Numbered from the stretch's first letter, positions 42,395-51,052 are shown. The stretch: 64,000 nucleotides of DNA from Lutimaribacter pacificus (GCF_900142185.1 NZ_FQZZ01000005.1:186001-250000), one strand, 5' to 3'. The notes: a model not told the origin generated them from the sequence alone. Program-made: numbers and translations.

Positions 42395-43145
42395 ACTTTC
42401 TGCGGCGCTGAGCAGTCTCGTTGGCAACAAGTTGGCCGATGAGATCGCGGAGGATTTTGTTCGGCTTCGGGGCGATGCCTCCACCCGAACCCTCAGTACC
42501 TCCTCGGTGGGAAAGTTCGTGGAGTCCTTTGTCCAGTGCCTCCAGTATATGGCGACGGGAAAGTGGGATGAGAAACCGAGCGTTGACGCCTACCTCGATA
42601 AGGTCGCCGAAAACCAGCTGGCAATCCCGGAGGGGCTGCGTGTCTGCGCGCCACGGATGGCCCGGGCGATGTATACGTTGCGGAACAAAAGGAACATCGC
42701 CCACAAGAACCCGGTGGACGCGAACTCTCACGATCTGGTCACTGCCCATCAATGTGGGGCTTGGATCATGTCGGAGATGCTGCGCGAGGCGACTGGCTTG
42801 AGTATGGAGCAAGCCGGGGTGCTGGTCGGCCAAGTCCAGGCCCCGGTAGGCGTCTTGGTCGAGGAAATCGAGGGGGTTAGGTTGGTCCACGCGAGCGTCT
42901 CGATCAAGGAGGAGACGATCATTTTGCTGCACAGCCACTACCCTGAGAAGGTCGCCAAGTCGCAAATATTGGCGACTATGTCGGCCCGCAGTCCAAAGTC
43001 GGTTGGGAACGATTTGGCCGCCCTCGTCCGTGACAAAGTGATCTTTGGCAACCCGAAGGACGGATACCGCCTGACTCAGGAGGGAATGGTGCGCGCCGTT
43101 GGGCTGGTGAGGAAGCTGGCCGACTCGAAGCAGGCTGCCGCTTGA
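42381..43145 (+). CDS. Hypothetical HEPN-like/winged-helix protein, second gene of the module
   Basis: The 254-aa protein has a helical N-terminal half ending in MYTLRNKRNIAHKNPVDA, where R-x6-H resembles the catalytic motif of HEPN ribonucleases, and a C-terminal winged helix (ILLHSHYPEKVAKSQILATM, ALVRDKVIFGNPKDGYRLT). A toxin-like RNase controlled by its partner is one reading; a plain regulator is another. It ends 100 bp from the right attachment site, where cargo genes often sit. Confidence 0.6.
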   Translation: MKKDELSAALSSLVGNKLADEIAEDFVRLRGDASTRTLSTSSVGKFVESFVQCLQYMATGKWDEKPSVDAYLDKVAENQLAIPEGLRVCAPRMARAMYTLRNKRNIAHKNPVDANSHDLVTAHQCGAWIMSEMLREATGLSMEQAGVLVGQVQAPVGVLVEEIEGVRLVHASVSIKEETIILLHSHYPEKVAKSQILATMSARSPKSVGNDLAALVRDKVIFGNPKDGYRLTQEGMVRAVGLVRKLADSKQAAA

Positions 43146-43181
43146 GTAGTGTAGGAAACGGGTAGATTCAGCGCATCCAAC

Positions 43182-43209
43182 CCTTACGCGTCCCTTACTT
43201 GGCGTAAGG
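43182..43209. repeat. Right-end repeat cluster (putative arm-type integrase sites)
   Basis: CCTTACGCG (43182-43190) and CCTTAC (43193-43198) are 11 bases apart, as at the left end; CGTAAGG (43203-43209) is the inverted copy, and the outer bases form a hairpin with CCAA / TTGG. The motif is shared by both ends of the element and by nothing else I noticed in the window. Confidence 0.5.
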
Positions 43210-43245
43210 ATTGGGCCGCGAAACCCTGCTAAGTCTTTGGAAAGA

Positions 43246-43320
43246 TGGCTCCGGCGGTAGGGATCGAACCTACGACCAATTGATTAACAGTCAACTGCTC
43301 TACCGCTGAGCTACGCCGGA
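43246..43320 (-). tRNA. tRNA-Asn(GTT), integration target; 3' half is attachment copy C
   Basis: The cloverleaf is complete: acceptor TCCGGCG/CGCCGGA with discriminator G and encoded CCA, D-arm GCTC/GAGC, anticodon loop CTGTTAA (GTT, Asn), T-arm GTAGG-TTCGATC-CCTAC. The 3' 46 bases (43246-43291) are duplicated at 31889. The gene stays intact because the element carries the matching 3' end. No terminator follows it now. GUN tRNA-Asn is a substrate of Tgt. Confidence 0.96.
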
Positions 43321-43397
43321 ACACTGTGGGGGGCGATGTAGCAAAAGCGATTCCGCTCGTCCAGAGGGTTTCGGCAGAAAAGTTCCGCTTTCTGCCC

Positions 43398-44318
43398 TCA
43401 ATCCGGCGTGACCCGTTCAAAGACCGCGCGCGCCGACAGCGCGCTTTTCGCAGAGACGCGATTTTTCTGAACCAGATCAACGAGATGGGCGAAGACGTTG
43501 CGTTCGGCCGCGGGCAGCAGGGCGGCGGGCGTGTCGGTATAGATGGTGCGGGTCAGCGTCGCGGCATCCGCCGGGCCGGCGGCCAGTGCGGCAAGGATCG
43601 CGGCCTCTCGACCGCGCCGGTGGCCGGTCAGCCAGTCGATGCGCGCCGCCGGGTCGGTCACCGGTGCGCCGTGGCCCGCGTGCAGGATGCGCAGCCGCTC
43701 GGCCCGAAGCCGGTCGCAGGAGGCCATGAAATCGGTCAGGTCGCCATCGGGGGGCGAGACCAGCGAACTGGCCCAGCCCATCACCAGGTCGCCGGAAAAC
43801 CCGACATCGCCCCAGAGAAACGCCAGATGGTTGCCGAAATGCCCCGGCGTCCAGAGCGCGCGAATCTCCCACCCGTCGCCCTGCACGGTGTCGCCGTCGG
43901 CCAGCGCGATATCGGGGGCAAAGCCCGCATCCACCCCTTCGCCGCCACCGGCAAGGCCGTTGACCTCCAGCATCTCCATCACCGCGCTGCGGCCGGCGCG
44001 CGCGTTGCCATAGGCCAGAACCGGCGCGCCGGTGGCCTGCGCCAGTCCCCGCGCCAGCGGCGAATGGTCCAGGTGGGCATGGGTGACGAGGATATGGCTG
44101 ACATGCTGGCCCGGCCCCACCGCGTCCAGAATCGCCTGCTGGTGGCCGGGGTCGTCCGGGCCCGGGTCGATCACCGCCAGCCCGGTTTCCCCGACCAGAT
44201 AGGTGTTGGTGCCGCGCCACGTCATGGGCGAGGGATTCGGCGCCACGATCCGGCGCAAACCGGGCTCCAGGTCCTCGGCGGTGCCGGTGGGCGGGTCGAA
44301 ATCTTCTGGCAGGTCCAT
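43398..44318 (-). CDS. MBL-fold metallo-hydrolase (LACTB2-like)
   Basis: The 306-aa protein has the metal-binding motif LVTHAHLDHSPLARGL, the later histidine in TPGHFGNHLAFLW, the bridging aspartate in FSGDLVMGW, and HAGHGAPV, so the dinuclear zinc site is complete. The C-terminal 75 residues form a winged-helix-like extension, as in LACTB2-like endoribonuclease relatives. The substrate is not known. It is divergent from the sensor kinase gene, 40 bp apart. Confidence 0.85.
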   Translation of the reverse strand: MDLPEDFDPPTGTAEDLEPGLRRIVAPNPSPMTWRGTNTYLVGETGLAVIDPGPDDPGHQQAILDAVGPGQHVSHILVTHAHLDHSPLARGLAQATGAPVLAYGNARAGRSAVMEMLEVNGLAGGGEGVDAGFAPDIALADGDTVQGDGWEIRALWTPGHFGNHLAFLWGDVGFSGDLVMGWASSLVSPPDGDLTDFMASCDRLRAERLRILHAGHGAPVTDPAARIDWLTGHRRGREAAILAALAAGPADAATLTRTIYTDTPAALLPAAERNVFAHLVDLVQKNRVSAKSALSARAVFERVTPD

Positions 44319-44358
44319 GGCGCTTTCTCTTTCTTGCGGTCACGGCTAGGTTTAGCGC

Positions 44359-45651
44359 ATGTCGTTCAAATGGCTCAAACCTTATATGCCTCGCGGGCTT
44401 TACGGCCGGGCCGCGCTGATCCTGGTGCTGCCGGTGGTCGTGGTGCAGCTTGTCGTGTCGGTGGTGTTCATCCAGCGCCATTTCGAGGACGTATCGGTGC
44501 AGATGGCGCAGGAGGTCGCGCGCCAGATCGAACTGTTGCAGGACCGGACCGATCCGCGGGAACGCGTGGCGCTGGCGCTGGCGCTCGATCTCGGGCTGCG
44601 GCCGGCGCAGCCCGGCAGCGTCGATGACAGCCGCGTCTGGTACGACCTGACGGCGGGCAACGTGATGCGCGCGCTTCATGCCGAACTGTCCACGCTGGAC
44701 GCGGTGGAACTGCCCGATACCCGCCACGCCATCCTGACGCTGCGCCCGCCCGGGCAGCCGGCATTCGCGGTCACGCTGGACCGGTCGCGCCTGTCGGTGC
44801 GCAATCCGCACCAGCTTTTCGTGAACATGGTGTTCTTCGGCGGGCTGATGACGCTGATCGCCTTCATCTACCTGCGCAACCAGCTCCGCCCGATCAAGCG
44901 GCTGGCCCGCGCGGCCGAGGCGTTCGGGCGCGGCCGCCACGTCGCCTACAGCCCCTCGGGTGCGCTCGAGGTGCGGGCGGCGGGCAACGCCTTTCTCGAC
45001 ATGCGCGCCCGGATCGAGCGGCAGATGGAACAGCGCACGCTGATGCTGTCGGGGGTCAGCCACGACTTGCGCACGCCGCTGACCCGGCTGAAGCTGGGCC
45101 TGTCCTTCCTGGACGATGAAGAGCGCGAGCCGCTGGAACGCGATGTCGAGGAAATGCGCCGTATGATCGACGAGTTCCTGTCATTCGCCAAGGGCACGTC
45201 CGAGGGCGAGCCCGAGCCGACCGATCCCATCGCGCTGATCGGGGCGCTGGTGGCCGATCACCGGCGCGAGGGGCATGACGTGACGCTGGCGCTGACCGAA
45301 GGGCAGGGGACGGTGCCGCTCCGCCCGATGGCGATCCGGCGCGCGGTCGACAACCTGATCACCAATGCCGTGCGCTATGGCACGCGGGCCGAGCTGTCGG
45401 TCACGCTGTCCGACCGCTCGCTGCGCATCCGGGTCGAGGATGACGGCCCCGGCATCCCGCCCGAACAGCGCGGCGATGCGATCCGGCCCTTCACCCGGCT
45501 CGACACCGCGCGCAACCAGAACCTCGGTTCCGGCGTGGGGCTGGGGCTGGCCATCGCCGCCGATATCGCGCGCGTCCATGGCGGCGTGCTGCGTCTGGGC
45601 GAAAGCGAGCGACTGGGGGGCTTGCGCGCCGATATCGTCATCGCGCGCTGA
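44359..45651 (+). CDS. Membrane sensor histidine kinase (EnvZ-like)
   Basis: The 430-aa kinase has a first transmembrane helix (residues 14-34), a periplasmic sensor of about 120 residues, a second helix (about 155-175), a HAMP linker, a HisKA domain with His235 in LSGVSHDLRTPLTRLKL, and a HATPase domain with DNLITNAVRYG, VEDDGPGIPPEQ and GSGVGLGLAIA. The layout matches EnvZ-type kinases, but no response regulator lies in the window, so its partner is unknown. Confidence 0.9.
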   Translation: MSFKWLKPYMPRGLYGRAALILVLPVVVVQLVVSVVFIQRHFEDVSVQMAQEVARQIELLQDRTDPRERVALALALDLGLRPAQPGSVDDSRVWYDLTAGNVMRALHAELSTLDAVELPDTRHAILTLRPPGQPAFAVTLDRSRLSVRNPHQLFVNMVFFGGLMTLIAFIYLRNQLRPIKRLARAAEAFGRGRHVAYSPSGALEVRAAGNAFLDMRARIERQMEQRTLMLSGVSHDLRTPLTRLKLGLSFLDDEEREPLERDVEEMRRMIDEFLSFAKGTSEGEPEPTDPIALIGALVADHRREGHDVTLALTEGQGTVPLRPMAIRRAVDNLITNAVRYGTRAELSVTLSDRSLRIRVEDDGPGIPPEQRGDAIRPFTRLDTARNQNLGSGVGLGLAIAADIARVHGGVLRLGESERLGGLRADIVIAR

Positions 45652-45819
45652 GTGCGCGTGTTGGATCGCGCCACATAGATCTTCGATTGTCGACAGCGTT
45701 TTTTCGTTCTGTTGAGGATGGAGCGCCTGCGACCCGTGCCGGTCCGTCAGCGGACCTTCGCGCGATGTGCGGCGAAGGTCTGGATCGAGCCCTCATTGAC
45801 CGATGCTGCGAGAATGAGA

Positions 45820-46200
45820 CTATAGCTTGCTTCCCTCGATCCTGATCGTAGGCATCGCATGAATGTCAAAGTCATCAAGGCAGCGAACGTTTACAGCCCA
45901 GCCATGGAACGGTGTCACCCCGCGAGCTTGCTCGGAAGACGTCGGTGCGCTTGGACGGCGGAAAGGAAGGATGCCGCACGTCGGGCAAAAGTAGTCTTTG
46001 CCGGTAAAAGTTCCCCATTCATAGACGGTTAACTCACTCAGCGGTGTGACGATACGGACGCTTTTCTCAGGCACCCTGAAGATCAAGGCACCTCGCTTTC
46101 TGCAAACCGAACAATCACAGACCCGCACGTGATCGATGTCGGCAACTACTTCAAACCTCACACGACCGCAGTGGCATGCGCCTTGATAGCATTTTTCCAT
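45820..46200 (-). CDS. GFA/CENP-V-family glutathione-dependent aldehyde-activating-like protein
   Basis: The 126-aa protein has the GFA zinc motifs: CHCGRVRFEV at the N-terminus, VCDCSVCRKRG, and YFCPTCGILPF. It belongs to the broad Gfa family that includes glutathione-dependent formaldehyde-activating enzymes, but true substrate specificity cannot be inferred. ATG 46200 is chosen because the fold begins there; no strong ribosome-binding site is seen. The gene is more AT-rich than its neighbours, and about 250 bp upstream hold no recognisable gene. Confidence 0.75.
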   Translation of the reverse strand: MEKCYQGACHCGRVRFEVVADIDHVRVCDCSVCRKRGALIFRVPEKSVRIVTPLSELTVYEWGTFTGKDYFCPTCGILPFRRPSAPTSSEQARGVTPFHGWAVNVRCLDDFDIHAMPTIRIEGSKL

Positions 46201-46450
46201 TGCCAAAGTTTGCACGAGCAACAGTGCCTTGGGAAGGTCAGATCTGTCCCGCACCGCCGCCGTTCCTGCATCGTGCAACGAAGAGCGGTGCTGGTGGGAT
46301 GGAAAAACGTATGTCGAAAATGGAACGCTGACCGCTTTACAGGGGTGTCTGCGCGTTGATTTTGCGGTGTTTGTCCGCCTGCGATGGAAAATCCACGTGG
46401 CAGTTTTCACGCATTTGATCACCACGCTGACCGCGCGGTTCAGAGGAAAA

Positions 46451-46526
46451 TGGTAGGCCCGGAGGGATTCGAACCCCCAACCAAGGCGTTATGAGCGCCC
46501 TGCTCTAACCATTGAGCTACAGGCCC
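46451..46526 (-). tRNA. tRNA-Ile2(CAT)
   Basis: The cloverleaf has acceptor GGGCCTG/CGGGCCT, encoded CCA, and anticodon loop CTCATAA. The GGGCCTGTAGCTCA start and GGTTAGAGCAGGG context match tRNA-Ile with a CAT anticodon, whose cytosine TilS converts to lysidine to read AUA, rather than initiator or elongator Met. Confidence 0.85.
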
Positions 46527-46633
46527 GGCCTGCACCGTTCGTAGCAGGAAGCGGGCGGGGGTCAAGGCTTTGGCGTTGCCTTGGCGCGCGCGATGGATTA
46601 CGCCGCGCGGGAATGGCAACAGGGGGGCGTCCC

Positions 46634-47680
46634 ATGACCACCGGCAAGAACGGCATCACCTATGCGCAGGCGGGCGTCGATATCGACGCGGGCAACGAGC
46701 TGGTGGAGCGGATCAAGCCCGCCGCGAAACGCACCGCGCGGCCCGGCGTGATGGCGGGCCTGGGCGGGTTCGGCGCGCTGTTCGACCTGAAGGCCGCCGG
46801 GTATACCGACCCGGTGCTGGTGGCGGCAACCGACGGGGTGGGCACAAAGCTGCGCATCGCCATCGACACCGGCCATGTCGGCACGATCGGGATCGACCTC
46901 GTGGCGATGTGCGTGAACGACCTGGTGTGCCAGGGGGCCGAGCCGCTGTTCTTTCTCGATTACTTCGCCACCGGCAAGCTGGAGCTTGAGGCCGCGACCG
47001 ATATCGTCAACGGCATCGCCAAGGGGTGCGAGCTGTCGGGCTGCGCGCTGATCGGCGGCGAGACGGCGGAAATGCCGGGCATGTATTCCGACGGCGATTT
47101 CGACCTGGCCGGGTTTGCCGTGGGCGCGATGGAGCGGGGGGCAGACCTGCCCGCCGGCGTGGGCGCGGGCGACGTGCTGCTGGGGCTGGCCTCGGACGGG
47201 GTGCATTCCAACGGCTACAGCCTTGTGCGCAAGCTGGTCGAGGTCTCGGGGCTGGGCTGGGACGCCGATTGCCCCTGGGGCGACGGCAGCCTTGGCGCGG
47301 CGCTGCTGGCGCCGACGCGGCTTTACGTGAAACAGGCGCTGGCGGCGGTGCGTTCGGGCGGGGTGCACGCGCTGGCCCATATCACCGGCGGCGGGCTGAC
47401 CGAGAACCTGCCGCGCGTCCTGCCCGAGGGGCTGGGCGCCGAGATCGACCTGGACGCATGGGACCTGCCCGGCGTGTTCGGCTGGCTGATGCAGACCGGC
47501 GGCATGGCCGAGGCCGAGATGCTCAAGACCTTCAACTGCGGCGTGGGCATGGTTCTGGCGGTGGCCGGGGATCGCGCCGATGCGCTGGCCGCCGAACTGG
47601 CGGAGGCGGGCGAAACCGTCTATCGCCTTGGCCGCGTCGCAGAGGGCGCGGGCGTGCGCTATACGGGCGCGCTGAGGTGA
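46634..47680 (+). CDS. purM: Phosphoribosylformylglycinamidine cyclo-ligase
   Basis: PurM closes the imidazole ring to form AIR in purine synthesis. The 348-aa protein has [19 protein letters not shown], the ATP-binding [10 protein letters not shown], and [11 protein letters not shown]. It starts at ATG 46634 after AGGGGGGC. Its stop overlaps the purN GTG start (GTGA), so both are made from one transcript; purN uses a different purine intermediate of the same pathway. Confidence 0.97.
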   Translation: MTTGKNGITYAQAGVDIDAGNELVERIKPAAKRTARPGVMAGLGGFGALFDLKAAGYTDPVLVAATDGVGTKLRIAIDTGHVGTIGIDLVAMCVNDLVCQGAEPLFFLDYFATGKLELEAATDIVNGIAKGCELSGCALIGGETAEMPGMYSDGDFDLAGFAVGAMERGADLPAGVGAGDVLLGLASDGVHSNGYSLVRKLVEVSGLGWDADCPWGDGSLGAALLAPTRLYVKQALAAVRSGGVHALAHITGGGLTENLPRVLPEGLGAEIDLDAWDLPGVFGWLMQTGGMAEAEMLKTFNCGVGMVLAVAGDRADALAAELAEAGETVYRLGRVAEGAGVRYTGALR

Positions 47681-48267
47681 GCAAACGCGTTGCGATCCTG
47701 ATTTCCGGCGGCGGCTCGAACATGGTGCGGCTGGTGGAAAGCATGGTGGGCGATCACCCCGCGCGGCCCTGCCTGGTGCTGTCGAACGTGCCCGATGCGG
47801 GCGGGCTGGAGCGCGCGCGCGACATGGGCGTGCCGACCGCCGTCGTCAATCACCGCGACCACAAGGGCGACAGGGAAGGCTTTGAAACCGCGCTGATTTC
47901 CGAAATCGACCGGCATGATCCCGACATCATCGCGCTGGCCGGGTTCATGCGTATCCTGACGCCGCTTTTCATCGACCATTACGCCGGGCGGATGCTGAAT
48001 ATCCATCCCTCCCTTCTGCCGAAATATCGCGGGCTCGACACCCATGCCCGCGCTATCGCGGCGGGCGATGCGCAGGCCGGCTGCACCGTGCACGAGGTGA
48101 CGGCGGAACTGGATGGCGGCCCGATCCTCGGGCAGGCGCGGGTTCCGATTGCGCCCGGCGATACGCCCGAAACCCTTGCCGCGCGCGTCCTGGTGCAGGA
48201 GCATCGCCTCTATCCGGCGGTGCTGCGCCGCTTTGCAACGGGCGACCGGACGCGGCTGGACCTGTAA
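47677..48267 (+). CDS. purN: Phosphoribosylglycinamide formyltransferase
   Basis: PurN adds a formyl group from 10-formyl-THF to glycinamide ribonucleotide. The 196-aa protein has [10 protein letters not shown] (phosphate loop), [13 protein letters not shown], and the catalytic block [18 protein letters not shown] (Asn, His). The GTG start at 47677 overlaps the purM stop. Confidence 0.95.
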   Translation: MSKRVAILISGGGSNMVRLVESMVGDHPARPCLVLSNVPDAGGLERARDMGVPTAVVNHRDHKGDREGFETALISEIDRHDPDIIALAGFMRILTPLFIDHYAGRMLNIHPSLLPKYRGLDTHARAIAAGDAQAGCTVHEVTAELDGGPILGQARVPIAPGDTPETLAARVLVQEHRLYPAVLRRFATGDRTRLDL

Positions 48268-48360
48268 GCGCGGGTTTTCATTTCCTTCTGTCTGTCCTAT
48301 ACCGCCCCATCACGATTGGCAGAGCGCGCACCCGCGCGCAGGAATTCCGAGCCGAAACTC

Positions 48361-49521
48361 ATGAAAACCATTACGACCACCGAAGATCTCGCCGCGTTTT
48401 GCCACGCGGCCCGTGCGCATGATTACGTCACCATCGACACCGAGTTCCTGCGCGAACGCACCTATTATTCCAAACTGTGCCTGATCCAGCTTGCCGTTCC
48501 GGGCGAGGGGGAGGACAGCGCCGTTCTGGTCGATCCGATCGGGGGCGACCTGTCGCTTGAGCCGCTTTACGAACTGTTCCGCGATACCTCGGTGGTCAAG
48601 GTGTTTCACGCCGCGCGGCAGGATCTGGAAATCTTCTATGTCGACGCAAAGGTGTTTCCCGAACCGCTGTTCGATACGCAGGTGGCGGCGATGGTCTGCG
48701 GCTTCGGCGAGCAGGTGGGATATGAGACGCTGGTGCGTAAGATCGCGCGCGAAGGGCTGGACAAGTCCAGCCGCTTTACCGACTGGTCGCGCCGCCCGCT
48801 GAGCGAGGCGCAGAAAACCTATGCGCTGGCCGACGTGACCCATCTGCGCAAGATTTACGAATACCTTGCCGCCGAGCTTGAAAAACGCGGGCGCGCGAAA
48901 TGGGTGGCCGAAGAGCTGACGCTGCTGACCAATCCCGAAACCTACGAATCGCGCCCCTCCGAGGCGTGGCAGCGCATCAAGACGCGCACGCATTCGGGCA
49001 AGTTCCTGGCCATCGTGCGCGAACTCGCCCGCTTTCGCGAGGCTTATGCCCAGTCCCGCGACATCCCGCGCAGCCGGGTGTTCAAGGACGACGCGCTGGT
49101 CGAACTGGCCTCGACCAAGCCGCGCTCGATGAACGATCTGGGCAAGTCGCGGCTGCTTCTGCGCGAGGCCCGCAAGGGCGAGATCGCCGAGGGTATCCTG
49201 GCCGCCATCGAGGCCGGCGTAAGCTGCCCGCCCGAGGATCTGCCGCAATTGCCGAAATCGCGCGAGAAACTGCAGGTGAACCCGGCGCTGGCCGACCTGT
49301 TGCGCGTGCTGCTGAAGGCCAAGACCGAAACCAGCGGCGTCGCGCCCAAGCTGATCGCCTCGGCTGCCGATCTGGACGCGCTGGCCGCCGGGCAGCGTGA
49401 CGTGCAGGCGTTGCATGGCTGGCGGCGCGAGGTGTTCGGCGCCGATGCCGAACGGCTGTGCGAGGGCAGGATCGCGCTGGCCGCGAAGGGCCAGAACATC
49501 CGTATCGTCGAACTGGGCTGA
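48361..49521 (+). CDS. rnd: Ribonuclease D
   Basis: RNase D is a 3'-5' exonuclease that trims tRNA precursors and other RNAs. The 386-aa protein has the DEDDy motifs: TIDTEFLRERTYY (Asp26, Glu28), the VFHAARQDLEIFY Asp, and KTYALADVTHLRKIY with the final Tyr/Asp, followed by an HRDC-like helical domain. Start ATG 48361 (MKTITTTE) is the family start. It lies about 90 bp after purN. Confidence 0.93.
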   Translation: MKTITTTEDLAAFCHAARAHDYVTIDTEFLRERTYYSKLCLIQLAVPGEGEDSAVLVDPIGGDLSLEPLYELFRDTSVVKVFHAARQDLEIFYVDAKVFPEPLFDTQVAAMVCGFGEQVGYETLVRKIAREGLDKSSRFTDWSRRPLSEAQKTYALADVTHLRKIYEYLAAELEKRGRAKWVAEELTLLTNPETYESRPSEAWQRIKTRTHSGKFLAIVRELARFREAYAQSRDIPRSRVFKDDALVELASTKPRSMNDLGKSRLLLREARKGEIAEGILAAIEAGVSCPPEDLPQLPKSREKLQVNPALADLLRVLLKAKTETSGVAPKLIASAADLDALAAGQRDVQALHGWRREVFGADAERLCEGRIALAAKGQNIRIVELG

Positions 49522-49534
49522 GGCGCGGCGCGCG

Positions 49535-50047
49535 CTAGCGGCGGCTTTCGCGGGCGTTGCGCGCGGCGCTGACGCGGATGCGGCGGATGCCCGCAAGGTC
49601 CTGATCGGTCAGATGCGTGGCCACCACGACCGGGCGGGGCAGGCGGATCGTGCTCTGCGTCAGCTCGGGGAACTCGCCCTGCAATTCGAAATGCAGCTCG
49701 TCCGGGCGTTCGGTCTGCACCGGCACCAGACGGATATCATAGGCATCGGCGCGCTGCGCGATCCCTTCGACCCGGATGATGGCGCCATCCGCGACACGTT
49801 CGATCCGCAACTCGGTCACCTGGTCCAGCTTCTGCCCGAGATAGACCGTCTCGTCCCGGCGGAACATGTTGGTGCGGCGTTGCGGGATCAGCGGGTTGGC
49901 CGCGCCGGTCGAGTCCGGGTCGACATCGGCCGGCACCTCGCGGCTGCCGCCAAACCAGTTGAACGGGTTCATCCGCGACTCGCGGATCGCGCCGCAGGCG
50001 CTCAGCGTCATCGAAAGGACCAGTAGGGCCACGAGGGGTCTGCGCAT
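49535..50047 (-). CDS. Putative lipoprotein
   Basis: The 170-aa protein has a lipoprotein signal peptide, MRRPLVALLVLSMTLSACGA, with lipobox LSAC. The mature part starts with a short Pro/Gly-rich linker and contains mixed beta strands (YLGQKLDQVTELRIERVADG). It is conserved-looking and likely outer- or inner-membrane anchored. No function assigned. Confidence 0.65.
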   Translation of the reverse strand: MRRPLVALLVLSMTLSACGAIRESRMNPFNWFGGSREVPADVDPDSTGAANPLIPQRRTNMFRRDETVYLGQKLDQVTELRIERVADGAIIRVEGIAQRADAYDIRLVPVQTERPDELHFELQGEFPELTQSTIRLPRPVVVATHLTDQDLAGIRRIRVSAARNARESRR

Positions 50048-50175
50048 GGGTTTGCCTATCCTTGCCTTGCCTGCCGGTTTAGAGCATCGGCGGCGGGTTG
50101 AAAAGACGCAACACCTCTGGACCTTTGGCCGCCCGCGCCTTACCTCGTGGTCGGGGCGTGCAACAAGGGGGCATC

Positions 50176-50586
50176 ATGGCAACCGAGGCATTCGAGAGCA
50201 TCGTCGAGGATTTCGAATTCCTTGAGGACTGGGAAGACCGCTATCGCCACGTGATCGAACTGGGAAGGGCGATGGCGCCGCTGGACGACGCGCTCAAGGT
50301 GCCGGCGACCAAGGTGGATGGCTGCGCCAGCCAGGTCTGGCTGCATATCGCGCCCGAGGGCGGAAGGTTCCATTTCGACGGCGACAGCGACGCGATGATC
50401 GTGCGCGGGCTGATCGCGGTGCTGCGCGCGCTTTACAACGGCGTGCCGGTGGACCGGGTGCCGGCAATCGACGCGCAGGGCGAACTGGCGCGGCTGGAGT
50501 TGCAGGACCACCTGTCCTCGCAACGCTCGAACGGGGTGAAGGCGATGATCCAGCGGATTCGCGAAACCGCGGCGGCCGCGGCCTAA
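50176..50586 (+). CDS. sufE: SufE-family sulfur acceptor protein
   Basis: SufE takes sulfur from the cysteine desulfurase SufS and passes it to the SUF scaffold. The 136-aa protein has the active cysteine in KVDGCASQVWLHI (near residue 51) and the standard compact alpha/beta fold (FEFLEDWEDRYRHVIELGR). The rest of the SUF operon is elsewhere. A ribbon-helix-helix gene converges from the other side, overlapping its end. Confidence 0.88.
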   Translation: MATEAFESIVEDFEFLEDWEDRYRHVIELGRAMAPLDDALKVPATKVDGCASQVWLHIAPEGGRFHFDGDSDAMIVRGLIAVLRALYNGVPVDRVPAIDAQGELARLELQDHLSSQRSNGVKAMIQRIRETAAAAA

Positions 50587-50807
50587 CCCGCCCGCGCGCG
50601 GTAATGGTTCAGCACATAGACCCGGATGGCCGACCCAAGCCCGGTGCCGGGGTCGCGCGCTGCATCAATTTCGGCTGCCAACACGTTTATCGGTAATGAT
50701 TTTTCCTGCGCGATGGCGCGAAATGCCTGCCAGAACTCCTCCTCGAGCGACACGCTGGTGCGGTGCCCTTGCAGGGTGAGCGAGCGTTTGACGGGCCGGC
50801 CGCTCAT
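50583..50807 (-). CDS. Ribbon-helix-helix (RHH_4) protein
   Basis: The 74-aa protein has the strand GHRTSVSLEEEFWQAFRAIA followed by helices, with a conserved NHYRAR C-terminus, typical of RHH_4 domain proteins of alphaproteobacteria. It is probably a DNA-binding repressor. ATG 50807 overlaps the DUF4169 stop by ATGA, so the two are coupled; both are divergent from or upstream of nothing obvious they would regulate. Confidence 0.75.
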   Translation of the reverse strand: MSGRPVKRSLTLQGHRTSVSLEEEFWQAFRAIAQEKSLPINVLAAEIDAARDPGTGLGSAIRVYVLNHYRARAG

Positions 50808-50980
50808 TCGTCGCGCTTGTGGCCGTCGATCAGGCTGCGGGCGCGGTCGGCCTCGGCCTTGTCGCGGGCCTTTTCCGTCTTCGTGCGGCCGAATTTCACC
50901 GCGTTCTCGTCGGCCTGCGCCGTCTTGCGGGTCTTGTCGCGCGCCTTGCGGGCCTTGTTGAGGTTCACGATCTGGCTCAT
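50804..50980 (-). CDS. DUF4169 small basic protein
   Basis: The 58-aa protein is very rich in Lys, Arg, Asp and Ala (MSQIVNLNKARKARDKTRKT start, FGRTKTEKARDKAEADRAR middle), the pattern of the DUF4169 family, which is widespread in alphaproteobacteria and pairs with the RHH gene that follows. Its function is unknown. ATG 50980 is followed by a conserved QIVNLNKARK motif. Confidence 0.7.
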   Translation of the reverse strand: MSQIVNLNKARKARDKTRKTAQADENAVKFGRTKTEKARDKAEADRARSLIDGHKRDE

Positions 50981-51052
50981 GGCCGCAGCATGATCCGAAA
51001 CGCCGCCTGCGTCCAGTGCCGGGGCGGTGTCGCACCGCCCCGGACACCCGGA

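Larger units (their letters stand above)
31889..43291. mobile_element. Phage-satellite-like element integrated in tRNA-Asn (about 11.4 kb)
   Basis: The element is bounded by a 46-bp direct repeat and encodes integrase, excisionase-like HTH, primase-helicase, TerS, TerL, small unknown proteins, a ribbon-helix-helix gene and a two-gene cargo module. It has no portal, capsid, tail or lysis gene. The size and content fit a satellite that replicates itself and redirects packaging of a helper phage; mobility is inferred. Confidence 0.8.

Noticed and set aside
46201-46450. Open frame continuing the GFA gene upstream to 46425.
   Set aside because: The extra residues have no family similarity and no ribosome-binding site; the GFA fold starts at ATG 46200.
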